Shown piece by piece: positions 25,939-34,831 of a stretch of DNA of 64,000 nucleotides (its first letter is position 1; each line of letters opens with the position of its first letter). The position numbers and the translations under genes were made by a program. The notes beneath the pieces are model-generated. The model was not told where the DNA came from, made no database searches, and was given only the letters and a program-made list of their open reading frames with translations. Source of the DNA: Solibacillus sp040273735 (GTDB lineage Bacteria; Bacillota; Bacilli; Bacillales_A; Planococcaceae); contig NZ_JBELZM010000006.1 in assembly GCF_040273735.1 (NCBI RefSeq), forward strand, positions 62,001-126,000, given 5' to 3'.

Positions 25939-26319
25939 TTATTGAGTCTTTTTTACTACTGTTGTTATAACCATAATCCAGCCCACTAAAAAGAATACTC
26001 CGCCAATAGGAGTAATAGCCCCGAGTACGCCGATTCCTGTTAAAGCTAAAATCATTAAGCTTCCTGTGAAGAATACAATACCTGCATTAAAGCAGAACAT
26101 CGCAATTTTCAACTGCTTCACTTCACCGAAAATTGCTTTTGACATTAAAATACCAACCAAAATAAGTGCTGTTGCATGAAACATTTGATATTGGATTGCT
26201 GTATCCCAAATGCCGGCACTGTAATCATCGAGCAAATCTTCCAGTGCATGTGCTGCAAAGGCGCCTAATGCAACTGCTAAAAATCCATGAATTGCGCCAG
26301 ATATTATTGAACCTTTCAT
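25939..26319 (-). CDS. ywdK: DUF423 membrane protein (YwdK)
   Basis: A 126-residue protein with four transmembrane helices. The DUF423 signature is clear: GAIHGFLAVALGAFAAHALE near the N-terminus, QYQMFHATALILVGI in the second helix, and GSLMILALTGIGVLGAITPI in the third. Function is unknown. The start ATG at 26319 has AGAGGTAAAAG upstream. The gene is in the same order relative to ywdI and ung as in B. subtilis. Confidence 0.92.
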   Translation of the reverse strand: MKGSIISGAIHGFLAVALGAFAAHALEDLLDDYSAGIWDTAIQYQMFHATALILVGILMSKAIFGEVKQLKIAMFCFNAGIVFFTGSLMILALTGIGVLGAITPIGGVFFLVGWIMVITTVVKKTQ

Positions 26320-26399
26320 TTCTTTTACCTCTTTCTTTTTTAATCCAGGTTACATCCCTATAATAGGGGGATTCCATTCCGCAAGGGCGTTTCTCTCTG

Positions 26400-26672
26400 T
26401 TAAAAATCAAACAATGAGTCGCCGTTTGCATCGTCTTCTTCAAGCTTTTGTGCTGGAATTGCAACCGGTTGCGTGTATACAGGTGACGAGATCGTTGAAC
26501 TCATGCTATTTATGGAAGCAGGTTTTGGCGAACTGATTTTTTCGTCTAAAACGACATCACATAGCGCACGAATTGCCGCCAGCTTTTCACGGGCTTGTTG
26601 TTCTGTTGACGCATGTGCTGCTTCTGTTGTCAATTTTTCAATTTGCTTAACAATCGATTCATACGTAATCAT
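26400..26672 (-). CDS. ywdI: YwdI family protein
   Basis: A 90-residue soluble protein: an N-terminal helical hairpin (MITYESIVKQIEKLTTEAAH, then REKLAAIRALCDVVLDEKI), a Ser/Pro-rich flexible stretch (PKPASINSMSSTISSPVYTQ) and an acidic tail EEDDANGDSLFDF. This fits the YwdI (DUF5327) family, which has no established role. Its start overlaps the end of the preceding cysteine-rich gene by 4 bp (ATGA), so the two are coupled. Confidence 0.82.
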   Translation of the reverse strand: MITYESIVKQIEKLTTEAAHASTEQQAREKLAAIRALCDVVLDEKISSPKPASINSMSSTISSPVYTQPVAIPAQKLEEDDANGDSLFDF

Positions 26673-26851
26673 CGCTTTTGCCCACCTTCTCTATTTTTCG
26701 GTACAAATTTTAAGCAGTCCATTCCCGAAGACTGTTTTACAACGAGAGATGGCAGCTGCTTCGTTTTAAAGCCATATGCTGTGCAACCGCGCGGATTAAA
26801 CTGATCCCATGTCACACGAAAATGCTGGCATTTAAAGCAATCTACTTTCAT
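26669..26851 (-). CDS. Small cysteine-containing protein upstream of ywdI
   Basis: A 60-residue product, MKVDCFKCQHFRVTWDQFNP with a CxxC pair at residues 5 and 8, then RGCTAYGFKTKQLPSLVV and a final GMDCLKFVP. The four cysteines suggest a single zinc or iron-sulfur site. Related short proteins occur next to ung in other Bacillales. No activity is assigned. It starts 65 bp downstream of ung on the same strand and overlaps ywdI by 4 bp, so ung, this gene and ywdI probably form an operon. Confidence 0.75.
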   Translation of the reverse strand: MKVDCFKCQHFRVTWDQFNPRGCTAYGFKTKQLPSLVVKQSSGMDCLKFVPKNREGGQKR

Positions 26852-26916
26852 TTGCCGTTCCCTCTCTTTCTATCAATACTTTATCATGCTTTCAGGCAAA
26901 AGTTTAGCTTGTTTTC

Positions 26917-27600
26917 CTATTTATTCGTTAAGCACCAGTCAATCGGCTGCTGACCTAAAGACAGAAGTGCTTCATTTGCTTTTGAATATGGTTTGCTTCC
27001 GAAAAAGCCGCGGTGTGCGCTTAATGGACTCGGATGTGGAGATTGTAAAATAATATGGTTGTCAGAAATTCGTTCAATTAAAATCCGTTTACTTTGTGCC
27101 GGTTTTCCCCATAATAAAAATACAATTGGCTGTTCACGTTTCGCGAGGTTTTCAATAATAGCATTCGTAAATTGTTCCCAACCTTGCCCTTTATGGGAAT
27201 TTGCTTTGCCTGCTTGTACAGTTAAGACGGTGTTTAATAATAATACGCCCTGCTTTGCCCACGACGTTAAGTCCCCATGCTCCGGGATTTCGCAGCCAAT
27301 GTCCTGCTGCAGTTCCTTCATCATATTTTTTAGACTCGGAGGCAATTTTTGCCCTTTTTCAACCGAAAAACTTAATCCATGTGCCTGATTCGGACCATGA
27401 TACGGATCTTGTCCTAATATGACTACTTTTACATTATCGTAATCCGTTAACTGGAGAGCATTAAAAATATTCTCCTTCTTCGGATAAACTGTTTCTTCCA
27501 TGTATTGTCTCTCTAAAAATGTTTCAAGAAGTTTATAATACGGCTGCTCTACTTCTCGAGCCAATAAATCTTTCCAACTATTCGTCAACTGTTCCATCAT
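26917..27600 (-). CDS. ung: Uracil-DNA glycosylase
   Basis: Family 1 UDG, which removes uracil from DNA. The 227-residue product has the water-activating motif GQDPYHGPNQAHGLSF near residue 63, the uracil-recognition segment LLLNTVLTV, and the leucine/histidine intercalation loop HPSPLSAHRGFFGS near residue 185. The ATG at 27600 follows GAGGTGG; a GTG three codons upstream sits inside that site. In B. subtilis ung is next to the pdxK gene, as here, where pdxK is divergent and 160 bp away. Confidence 0.97.
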   Translation of the reverse strand: MMEQLTNSWKDLLAREVEQPYYKLLETFLERQYMEETVYPKKENIFNALQLTDYDNVKVVILGQDPYHGPNQAHGLSFSVEKGQKLPPSLKNMMKELQQDIGCEIPEHGDLTSWAKQGVLLLNTVLTVQAGKANSHKGQGWEQFTNAIIENLAKREQPIVFLLWGKPAQSKRILIERISDNHIILQSPHPSPLSAHRGFFGSKPYSKANEALLSLGQQPIDWCLTNK

Positions 27601-27762
27601 AATTTCCACCTCATTTTAAACGCTATTGAATTTCATGCAGAAGTTCAAGTAATTTTTCTGGCATTATAGATTTTTCGTTTTCTGACTATTTTTATATAGT
27701 CAGCTAGACGTTATACTTAACCTAATTATAATTCGAATTTTCACTTTAAGGAGCTATGCTAT

Positions 27763-28611
27763 ATGACACTTAAAAAAACTTTAACGATTGCCGGTTCTGA
27801 TACTTCTGCAGGCGCAGGAATGCAGGCCGATTTAAAAGCCTTCCAGGAACATGGCACATACGGAATGGTCGCATTGACAGTTGTTGTGACAATGGATCCG
27901 AAAACTTGGAGCCACACAGTGACACCACTACCGACTGAATTATTGCAGAAACAAATTGATACAGCCCTTTCAACAGGTGTCGATGCCATTAAAACGGGCA
28001 TGCTTTCAACTGAAGAAATTATTCAAATGGCCTCAAAAGCGATTCAGGCTTCCGGTACAGATAAAATTGTCATCGATCCTGTAATGGTTTGCAAAGGCGA
28101 AGATGAAGTATTGAACCCTGGCAACACGACAGCAATGATTAAATATTTATTACCCTATGCAACAGTTGTCACACCTAACCTTTTCGAAGCGGGACAGCTG
28201 GCAGGCACAACAACGCCGAAAACAATCGAGCAAATGCAAGCTGCCGCTGTGAAAATTCATGAGCTTGGCGCGAAAAATGTTGTAATTAAAGGTGGAAAAG
28301 CCTTAGTACATGATAAAGCCGTTGATTTGTTCTATAATGGAGTAGAATTTAAATTATTAGAAACAGAAAAAGTTTCTTCTACTTATAATCATGGGGCAGG
28401 CTGTACTTTTGCAGCGAGTATTTGTGCAAACTTAGCAAATGGTCTTACTGTTGAGGAATCGGTTATTGAAGCGAAAGAATTCGTTTCAGCGGCGATTAAA
28501 CACGGTTGGGCTTTAAATGAACATGTTGGACCAGTAATGCATGGGGCAAAACCACGCTTCGGTGCACCTGAAGTTACTGTTACAACAATTCCAAATTATG
28601 TTAAAGCATAA
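27763..28611 (+). CDS. pdxK: Pyridoxine kinase / HMP kinase (PdxK-ThiD-like)
   Basis: A 282-residue ribokinase-fold kinase. It opens TLTIAGSDTSAGAGMQADLKAF, the ThiD-type substrate motif, and ends with the anion-hole motif STYNHGAGCTFAASICANLA. The GAGC variant with its cysteine is typical of the Bacillus PdxK subgroup that phosphorylates pyridoxine, pyridoxal and pyridoxamine, and some HMP, rather than of dedicated ThiD. Placement next to ung matches the B. subtilis pdxK locus. The ATG at 27763 follows AAGGAGC. A hairpin at 28617-28640 follows the stop. No thiamine pyrophosphate riboswitch is present, which fits pdxK better than thiD. Confidence 0.88.
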   Translation: MTLKKTLTIAGSDTSAGAGMQADLKAFQEHGTYGMVALTVVVTMDPKTWSHTVTPLPTELLQKQIDTALSTGVDAIKTGMLSTEEIIQMASKAIQASGTDKIVIDPVMVCKGEDEVLNPGNTTAMIKYLLPYATVVTPNLFEAGQLAGTTTPKTIEQMQAAAVKIHELGAKNVVIKGGKALVHDKAVDLFYNGVEFKLLETEKVSSTYNHGAGCTFAASICANLANGLTVEESVIEAKEFVSAAIKHGWALNEHVGPVMHGAKPRFGAPEVTVTTIPNYVKA

Positions 28612-28616
28612 TGCAT

Positions 28617-28643
28617 AAAACTTCTACAAGTAGAAGTTTTGCC
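28617..28643 (+). terminator. Hairpin after pdxK
   Basis: AAAACTTCTA and TAGAAGTTTT form a perfect 10-bp stem with a 4-base loop; the T tract is the stem itself, followed by GCC, so it is a moderate terminator. Confidence 0.6.
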
Positions 28644-28738
28644 TCCGGCGGATGTTACAGATTCGGCAAGGAATTCTTTGCGTCAACGCAAAGCCGAATC
28701 CGGACGCAATTACGCTGAGGCGTACTTGATATAGCTGC
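28642..28738. repeat. Probable dispersed palindromic intergenic repeat
   Basis: A relatively GC-rich stretch contains nested inverted repeats: GATTCGGC with GCCGAATC enclosing TTTGCGT with ACGCAAA (28661-28712), preceded by CCTCCGGCGG and followed by GGACGCAATTACGCTGAGGCG. Elements of this look recur in Lysinibacillus/Solibacillus genomes in my recollection. Only one copy is in this window, so its repetitive nature is an inference. Confidence 0.45.
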
Positions 28739-28773
28739 GTCACACAAGAACTCGATTCTTGTGTGACTTTTTC
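28739..28773 (+). terminator. Strong intrinsic terminator upstream of yojF
   Basis: GTCACACAAGAA pairs perfectly with TTCTTGTGTGAC around CTCGA, followed by TTTTTC. Confidence 0.92.
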
Positions 28774-28839
28774 GTTTCACAGTCGAATATATTTGACTAT
28801 ACTATTAATAGAAAGATTCGAAAGGAGTTAATAAGAGTG

Positions 28840-29190
28840 ATGAAGGAAGTAAATACTAACGAGCTCCAGGAATTAATTAATTCTTTTGCGAACAAAGACG
28901 TTTTTATTCATCTAGAAACTACAAATGGCTCTTATGCAACACATTACAATGAAGGCTTTTTTAATGCAGGCGCATTTATCCGAAATGTACAAATACGCTA
29001 TGAATTAGGAAAAGTTGTAGGAGACGCACCGCACCGTGTCGGTCTTAAAATGCCGCATGGCTGGGTTTACGCGCAAGGAATTACACATTTTGAACTGGAT
29101 GATCAGGGCCGATTACTAATGGCCGGTTTAGATAATACTGGAAAGCTGGCGGTTGCATTGGAAATCAGCGAAACGCCATTTGCTTATTAA
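28840..29190 (+). CDS. yojF: YojF family protein (DUF1806)
   Basis: A 116-residue protein of the DUF1806 family, the usual partner of bshB2. Features include KDVFIHLETTNGSYATHYNE, ELGKVVGDAPHRVGLKMPHG and WVYAQGITHFELD. It has no signal peptide or membrane helix; its own activity is unknown. The ATG at 28840 follows AAAGGAGTT with a nearby alternative GTG at 28837. It is 13 nt upstream of bshB2, reproducing the B. subtilis yojF-yojG arrangement. Confidence 0.9.
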   Translation: MKEVNTNELQELINSFANKDVFIHLETTNGSYATHYNEGFFNAGAFIRNVQIRYELGKVVGDAPHRVGLKMPHGWVYAQGITHFELDDQGRLLMAGLDNTGKLAVALEISETPFAY

Positions 29191-29203
29191 GGAGGTCGCT
29201 TAT

Positions 29204-29881
29204 ATGACATTACAAGAAGAACGTCACGTTTTAGTCGTTTATCCGCATCCGGATGATGAAGCCTTTTCAGTTGCAGGTACATTACGCTTATTCCACAATA
29301 TGGGAGTTCCTGTTACATATGCTTGTTTAACATTGGGCGAAATGGGACGAAATTTAGGAAATCCTCCATTCGCAACACGCGAATCATTGCCTGAAATTCG
29401 CCGAAAAGAGCTGGTGGATGCATGTGAAGCAATGGGTATCGGTGATTTGCGTATGATGGGTTTACGTGACAAAACAGTTGAATTTGAAGACGATGAAAAA
29501 ATGGTCAAGCTCGTTAATGATTTGATTGTCGAGCTGAATCCATCACTAATCTTCACATTTTTACCTGGCTTTGCTGTCCATCCTGATCATGAAGCAACTG
29601 GGCGCGCTGTTGTTGAAGCGGTACGTCGTATCGATAAACAGTATCGCCCTCGTATTTTAGCTTGTGCATTTGCGAATGACACAGTCGAGAAAAACGGTGA
29701 GCCGGATGTTACAATCGAAATCTCGTCTGTCAAAGCAGATAAGTTAAAAGCTTTAAAAGCGCATGCTTCTCAAACTGCCTGGATGATACAAGACGCAGAA
29801 AAACGAGTAGATACCGGTGATGTCTCACTAGATAACTGGTTAAGCCACGAAAGGTTTTATACTGTAACATTCAATGATTAA
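29204..29881 (+). CDS. bshB2: Bacillithiol biosynthesis deacetylase BshB2
   Basis: A PIG-L/LmbE-fold zinc deacetylase that removes acetyl from GlcNAc-malate (and can cleave bacillithiol S-conjugates). Zinc ligands and catalytic aspartate lie in VVYPHPDDEAFSVAGTL near residue 12, and the distal histidine in GFAVHPDHEATGRAVVEAVR near 120. The 225-residue length fits BshB2 rather than the longer BshB1. The ATG at 29204 follows a perfect AAGGAGGTC. Operon partner yojF is directly upstream and a terminator follows. Confidence 0.93.
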   Translation: MTLQEERHVLVVYPHPDDEAFSVAGTLRLFHNMGVPVTYACLTLGEMGRNLGNPPFATRESLPEIRRKELVDACEAMGIGDLRMMGLRDKTVEFEDDEKMVKLVNDLIVELNPSLIFTFLPGFAVHPDHEATGRAVVEAVRRIDKQYRPRILACAFANDTVEKNGEPDVTIEISSVKADKLKALKAHASQTAWMIQDAEKRVDTGDVSLDNWLSHERFYTVTFND

Positions 29882-29898
29882 TGTATATTTATAATTTC

Positions 29899-29940
29899 AA
29901 GGACGTTTGCATATTTTTGGATTTGCAGGCGTCCTTTTTT
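29899..29940 (+). terminator. Terminator after bshB2
   Basis: AAGGACGTTTGCA pairs with TTGCAGGCGTCCTT, followed by TTTT. Confidence 0.88.
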
Positions 29941-30162
29941 CTCTTATTCATCTCTTGTATTTTTATTCGGTTCAATTTTAGCTTATTTCTTCAAAAATAT
30001 GATGCCTATTACGTCTAAACCTTTCGCCTGCCTAATTATATTCATTTTTTAATCAATATAGTTTTCAGAAATATTAATCTTTATGTAAAACAGTAGACAA
30101 ATGAATATTCACGTTTTATAGTGTATAAATATTCAAACTAACAATCAAAGAGGTTATCATAT

Positions 30163-31518
30163 ATGAAAACAAAATTTTCTTCTTATACTTGGTTTCTGTT
30201 TATTGCCCTTTCTGCACTTGGTGTGTTTTTATTTATTACACCAATTAATACAGAAGACGGCATAAAAGTACCGATTGCGATTCTTGCGAACTTTTTGGCA
30301 GGTAAAGTGGAGCCATTCATCCACTGGTTCGCACTCATCGTGTTTATTATTGCAGCGGTAGGATCTGTCGTAATGCAGTTTATTCCGCAAAAAAAAGAGC
30401 AACGAACACTAGTTGATTCATTATTCCGTGTGAACTGGTTCTGGACAATCATGCGTGTGCTTGCAGTAATTTTTGCAAGTATGTTTCTTTTCCAAGTTGG
30501 TCCTGAAAGCTTAACGAGCGAAGTAACGACAGGTGTGCTAATTGATCCCGCAACTGGTCTTGTAACGTTTATGTTCGTGCTGTTTTTATTCGCAGGGTTA
30601 TTGCTGCCGCTATTAACAGATTTCGGTTTACTCGAGTTCTTCGGTTCAATGATGGTGAAAATTATGCGTCCCCTATTCAAGATCCCAGGCCGTTCTGCCA
30701 TTGACTGTCTCGCTTCTTGGGTTGGCGATGGCACAATCGGCGTATTACTTACAAGCAAACAGTATGAAGAAAAAAATTATACAGGCCGTGAAGCAGCGAC
30801 AATCGCGACAACTTTCTCGGTCGTATCGATCACATTCTGTTTAGTCGTTGTTGAAACAATCGGCATTGGTGATTACTTTATCGAGTTTTATGCTTCTGTC
30901 ATTCTTTGCGGATTAATTTTAGCATTCATTATGCCTCGTATTTATCCGTTAAAACAAAAGGCGGATACTTTAATTGATGGTTCACACGTTCCTGCAAACC
31001 GTGAAGATGTACAAGAAGGCTATAATGTATTCTCCTATGGATTGCACAATGCTTTATCGAAAGCTGATTCTAACCGTAACTTAGGTAAAATGATCAAAAA
31101 CGGTTTTATTAATGTACTGGAGATGTGGTTTGCGGTTACACCAATTATTATGGCGTTCGCCACAATCGCATTAGTGTTAGCCGAGTTCACAAGCTTCTTC
31201 CGTGTTCTAGGAATGCCGTTTGAGCCAATTTTAGCGCTTCTGCAAATTCCTGAAGCCGGCGAAGCTGCACAAACGATGATTGTCGGTTTTGCGGACATGC
31301 TGTTACCTTCAATTTTAGGTGCTGGCATTGAATCCGAAATGACACGCTTCTTCATCGCGACAGTATCGGTTACACAATTAATCTACATGTCTGAAGTCGG
31401 CGGACTGATATTAGGTACGAAGCTTCCATTAAAGCTTTGGGATCTATTCATGATTTTCTTAATCCGTACAATCATCTCGATTCCGATTATCGCAGCAATT
31501 GCACATCTTTTATTTTAA
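30163..31518 (+). CDS. YjiH family membrane protein (nucleoside-recognition Gate domains)
   Basis: A 451-residue polytopic membrane protein with about ten to twelve helices. Two Gate-like modules are visible: GRSAIDCLASWVGDGTIGVL near residue 180 and AQTMIVGFADMLLPSILGAG near residue 370, as in the YjiH family related to nucleoside transporters and SpoIIIJ-unrelated Gate proteins. Substrate is unknown; E. coli YjiH likewise lacks a firm role. The ATG at 30163 follows AGAGGTTATC. It is transcribed alone and ends at a strong bidirectional terminator. Confidence 0.85.
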   Translation: MKTKFSSYTWFLFIALSALGVFLFITPINTEDGIKVPIAILANFLAGKVEPFIHWFALIVFIIAAVGSVVMQFIPQKKEQRTLVDSLFRVNWFWTIMRVLAVIFASMFLFQVGPESLTSEVTTGVLIDPATGLVTFMFVLFLFAGLLLPLLTDFGLLEFFGSMMVKIMRPLFKIPGRSAIDCLASWVGDGTIGVLLTSKQYEEKNYTGREAATIATTFSVVSITFCLVVVETIGIGDYFIEFYASVILCGLILAFIMPRIYPLKQKADTLIDGSHVPANREDVQEGYNVFSYGLHNALSKADSNRNLGKMIKNGFINVLEMWFAVTPIIMAFATIALVLAEFTSFFRVLGMPFEPILALLQIPEAGEAAQTMIVGFADMLLPSILGAGIESEMTRFFIATVSVTQLIYMSEVGGLILGTKLPLKLWDLFMIFLIRTIISIPIIAAIAHLLF

Positions 31519-31527
31519 CTAAACAAT

Positions 31528-31579
31528 AAAGGGCTGCCGGAAAGTCAGATTTTCTACTGACTTCCGGGCAGCCCTTTTT
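31528..31579. terminator. Bidirectional terminator between the YjiH gene and the SDR gene
   Basis: AAAGGGCTGCCGGAAAGTCAG pairs in two blocks (AAAGGGCTGCC with GGCAGCCCTTT, AAGTCAG with CTGACTT), with T and A tracts outside. Confidence 0.92.
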
Positions 31580-31584
31580 ACTAT

Positions 31585-32334
31585 TTACTTCGTGCTTGTG
31601 AAGCCACCGTCGATACGAATAACTTCCCCATTAATATACTCTGCTTTTGAAGTTAACAGGAAGGTTACAAGCTCTGCTACTTCCTCTGGTGTACCTAAAC
31701 GTTGTTGCGGGATTCCGCCTGTAGCATTTTCCTTCATTTGCGGATTTGCTTCATAAAAGGCTTTTACCATTGGTGTTTCAGTCGGCCCTGGTGCAATCGC
31801 ATTCACGCGAAGTCCGTCTTTCGCGTATTCCGCTACCATACTTCTCGTTAACCCGACAATTCCGTGTTTCGTTGCCGAATATGTAACAACGGAATCCTGT
31901 CCAATTACACCGGCGCTTGATGCCGTATTCACAATGGAACCACCACCGTTTTTCAGCATTACTTCCGCCACATAGCGTACACCATAAAGTGCCCCAAGCA
32001 GGTTGATGCCGACAATTTGTTCAATTTCCTCAATCGTAGTGTCTAAGTAGAATTTACCGCTGCCGGAAATCCCTGCATTGTTAAAGAAGTAATCAATCGA
32101 ACCGAAATGCTTCTGTGTTTCTTCAACATAGTTTTTTACTTCCTCAGCTTTTGATACATCCGCTTTAATGAAAATAGCGTCTACGCCATGCGCTTTTACT
32201 TGTTCAACTGTTTCGTTTCCGCCTTTTTCACTGACATCCACTACCGCAATATTAATACCTTCCTGAGCCATACGGATGGCTGTTGCCTGTCCTAACCCGC
32301 TGCCTCCACCTGTGATAATCGCTGTTTTAGTCAT
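31585..32334 (-). CDS. Short-chain dehydrogenase/reductase
   Basis: A 249-residue classical SDR. It has the NAD(P)-binding TGGGSGLGQATAIRM, DVS at the adenine pocket (VVDVSEKGG suggests NAD preference), the NNAGISGSG motif, the catalytic serine (VNTASSAGVIG), YSATKHG with Tyr-xxx-Lys, and the C-terminal YINGEVIRIDGGF. The natural substrate cannot be read; 3-oxoacyl, alcohol and sugar reductases share this pattern. The ATG follows AGGAGGAAT. It is monocistronic. Confidence 0.88.
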   Translation of the reverse strand: MTKTAIITGGGSGLGQATAIRMAQEGINIAVVDVSEKGGNETVEQVKAHGVDAIFIKADVSKAEEVKNYVEETQKHFGSIDYFFNNAGISGSGKFYLDTTIEEIEQIVGINLLGALYGVRYVAEVMLKNGGGSIVNTASSAGVIGQDSVVTYSATKHGIVGLTRSMVAEYAKDGLRVNAIAPGPTETPMVKAFYEANPQMKENATGGIPQQRLGTPEEVAELVTFLLTSKAEYINGEVIRIDGGFTSTK

Positions 32335-32695
32335 CCCTATTCCTCCTGATTATATGATTTTAGACGCTTGCCAATAAGTTTTTCCTATCCGCAAAATTGT
32401 CATGCCACAATAATTTATTTTTCCCCTTTGCTTTTCAACTAAACATTGGGAGGTGATTTACGACTTGGTACATACATAAGCTTTACCTGTTCCGTTCATG
32501 GATATGCACTTCAATGAAATTTAGTGTGCGTACCAATTTGAAGGGAATCTTGTCTGAATCAATGCTCGATTTCTCTATTAAAACGCTTTCATTATGGCGT
32601 ATTGATGAATTTTCATAATTTACAGAATTTTTAAGCCATTACGACATAAATTTATGATAGAATAATATAATCTTTAATCAGATGACGGAGGTTAC
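32335..32695. promoter_or_regulatory. Intergenic region with a candidate cre site upstream of ilvA
   Basis: The 361 bp between the SDR and ilvA genes contain no convincing gene. On the minus strand 32579-32592 reads TGAAAGCGTTTTTA, one mismatch from the CcpA operator consensus TGWAARCGYTWWCW; it lies about 110 bp upstream of the ilvA start. A GGGAGGTG followed by a four-codon frame at about 32450-32480 is seen but has no clear meaning. No T-box is present. Confidence 0.35.
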
Positions 32696-33964
32696 ATGGA
32701 TATGGGAGTTACTCAACCGAATACGATTGCAGTCGAAAACGTATTAATCGCACATCATTTTTTAAAAGATGTTGTTGTACATACACCCCTGCAATTAAAC
32801 GAATATTTATCAGAAAAGTATGGGGCAAAAATTTACTTTAAGCGTGAAGATTTGCAGCATGTTCGCTCATTTAAATTACGTGGTGCCTACTATAAAATTA
32901 AAAAAATTGAAACTGAGGCTCGTGCATCAGGTGTCGTCTGTGCAAGTGCCGGCAATCATGCACAAGGTGTTGCCTATGCGTGCGCAAAGCTGGAAATTAA
33001 AGCGACAATCTTTATGCCGAAAACAACACCGAAACAAAAGATCGATCAGGTACGGATGTTTGGCAGAAGCTTTGTGGAGATTGTGCTGGCAGGAGATACA
33101 TTTGATGACTCTGCGGAAAGCGCACTTGCCTATTGTGAGCAGGAGAATCGCATTTTCATCCACCCGTTCGATGATGCAGATGTAATGGCTGGCCAAGGAA
33201 CAGTGGCGGTTGAAATTATGAATGACATCGAAGAACCGATCGATTATGTATTTGGCAGTATAGGCGGTGGTGGCTTAATGTCTGGCGTCTCTTCCTACAT
33301 TAAAAACTTATCCCCTTCGAGTAAAGTTATCGGTGTGGAGCCTGCTGGTGCAGCTAGCATGAAATCTGCTTTCCAAAATGGAGCAGCGGTTTCTTTGGAT
33401 TCGATCGATAAATTCGTTGATGGGGCTGCTGTTAAATGTGTTGGGAATGATACATATGAAGTATGCCGTCACTATTTGGATGATATTATCGCCGTTCCGG
33501 AAGGCAAAGTATGTACGACTATTTTAGATCTATATAATAAGCATGCAATTATTGCCGAGCCTGCTGGAGCATTATCGGTTGCTGCACTCGACTTTTACGC
33601 AGAGCAAATTCTCGGAAAATCGGTAGTCATCATTATTTCGGGAGGAAATAACGATATAGGACGAATGCAGGAAATTAAAGAGCGCTCGCTGATTTATGAA
33701 GGGCTGCTGCACTATTTCATCGTAAGTTTCCCTCAGCGTTCTGGAGCATTACGCCAATTTTTAACGGAAGTGCTTGGTCCGAATGATGATATTACAACGT
33801 TTGAATATACGAAGAAGAACAATAAAGAAAGTGGTCCAGCATTGGTCGGCATTGAACTTGCACATCGCGAAGACCACGCAGGATTAATTGAACGTATGCA
33901 CGCAAACGGTTTTGAGTACAAAGAAGTAAATAACGACAGTACACTGTTTGCGTTGCTAGTTTAA
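32696..33964 (+). CDS. ilvA: Threonine dehydratase (threonine ammonia-lyase)
   Basis: A 422-residue PLP enzyme that deaminates threonine to 2-oxobutyrate, the first step to isoleucine. The PLP lysine is in REDLQHVRSFKLRGAYYK near residue 60, followed by SAGNHAQGVAYA and the phosphate-binding GSIGGGGLMSGV. The C-terminal 85 residues (IVSFPQRSGALRQFLTEVLG, GPALVGIELAHRED) are a single ACT-like regulatory domain, giving the exact length of B. subtilis IlvA. The ATG follows GGAGGTTAC. No branched-chain operon is adjacent, and a strong terminator follows. Confidence 0.95.
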   Translation: MDMGVTQPNTIAVENVLIAHHFLKDVVVHTPLQLNEYLSEKYGAKIYFKREDLQHVRSFKLRGAYYKIKKIETEARASGVVCASAGNHAQGVAYACAKLEIKATIFMPKTTPKQKIDQVRMFGRSFVEIVLAGDTFDDSAESALAYCEQENRIFIHPFDDADVMAGQGTVAVEIMNDIEEPIDYVFGSIGGGGLMSGVSSYIKNLSPSSKVIGVEPAGAASMKSAFQNGAAVSLDSIDKFVDGAAVKCVGNDTYEVCRHYLDDIIAVPEGKVCTTILDLYNKHAIIAEPAGALSVAALDFYAEQILGKSVVIIISGGNNDIGRMQEIKERSLIYEGLLHYFIVSFPQRSGALRQFLTEVLGPNDDITTFEYTKKNNKESGPALVGIELAHREDHAGLIERMHANGFEYKEVNNDSTLFALLV

Positions 33965-33974
33965 AATGAATTAT

Positions 33975-34013
33975 AAAAACTCGATTTTCTCTCGGAGAAA
34001 ATCGAGTTTTTGC
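33975..34013 (+). terminator. Terminator after ilvA
   Basis: AAAACTCGATTTTCTC pairs with GAGAAAATCGAGTTTT around a short loop, with a following T tract. Confidence 0.92.
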
Positions 34014-34036
34014 TTTATCTGTCTGGAACTTTTCAT

Positions 34037-34831
34037 TTAGCCTAACAACGCGCGGTCTGAATTCATTTTTTCGCCGCGGATTTGTTCGAACTCGTGCATT
34101 AAATCCGGAATCGTCAAGTCCTGTTTACGGTCTTCACCGACTTCCAGGATGATTTGACCTTTATCCATCATAATGAGGCGATTACCCAAATCGAGCGCCT
34201 GCTGCATATTATGCGTGACCATCAGTGTCGTCAGCCGGCTTTCCTCGACCAGCTCTTTCGTCAGCTTTGTAATAAGTTCAGCGCGTGACGGGTCAAGTGC
34301 AGCTGTATGTTCATCAAGCAGTAAAATCGAAGGCTTCGTAAATGTCGCCATTAATAAACTTAATGCCTGACGTTCCCCGCCGGATAGTAATCCGACTTTA
34401 GCCGATAATCGGTTTTCCAAATTCAAATGCAGTTTTTCCAATGATGTTTTAAAAAACTCACGACGCTTTTTATCAACACCGAAGCGCAATGAACGTTTCG
34501 TGTTACGTGAATAGGCAATCGCCAAGTTTTCTTCAATTGTCATCGTTGGTGCTGTACCTGCCATCGGATCCTGAAAAACACGGCCGATATGGACAGCACG
34601 CTTATATTCAGGCAGGCGGGTTAAATCATTGCCGTTAATTTCGACAGTGCCGAAATCTGGTGTTAACGCTCCGGAAATCATATTCATCATTGTCGATTTT
34701 CCGGCACCGTTACTACCGATAATTGTAACGAAATCACCAGGTGCCAAATGCAAGTTAATATTGTCCAGTGCAATTTTCTCATCGGGTGTACCTTCGTTAA
34801 ATACTTTATTAATGCCATCTAATTTAAGCAA
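34037..34831 (-). CDS. ABC transporter ATPase (TrpXYZ-like system)
   Basis: A 264-residue ATPase with Walker A GSNGAGKSTMM near residue 37, signature LSGGERQALSLLMA near 145 and Walker B ILLLDEHTAALDP near 167; the unusual DEHTAALD is typical of the ATPase partner of ABC_sub_bind transporters. The TTG at 34831 is chosen because GGGAGGG precedes it; it overlaps the permease gene by 8 bp. It energises uptake by the permease and lipoprotein encoded just upstream. Substrate unknown. Confidence 0.87.
   Translation of the reverse strand: MLKLDGINKVFNEGTPDEKIALDNINLHLAPGDFVTIIGSNGAGKSTMMNMISGALTPDFGTVEINGNDLTRLPEYKRAVHIGRVFQDPMAGTAPTMTIEENLAIAYSRNTKRSLRFGVDKKRREFFKTSLEKLHLNLENRLSAKVGLLSGGERQALSLLMATFTKPSILLLDEHTAALDPSRAELITKLTKELVEESRLTTLMVTHNMQQALDLGNRLIMMDKGQIILEVGEDRKQDLTIPDLMHEFEQIRGEKMNSDRALLG

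Noticed and set aside
27763..28611. Assignment as thiD of the thiamine pathway
   Set aside because: The GAGC anion-hole variant, the ung neighbour and the lack of a TPP riboswitch favour pdxK; dual HMP activity is possible.
32335..32695. T-box leader upstream of ilvA
   Set aside because: No GGTGG-CCGCG core, specifier stem or terminator is present; only a weak cre-like site was noted.
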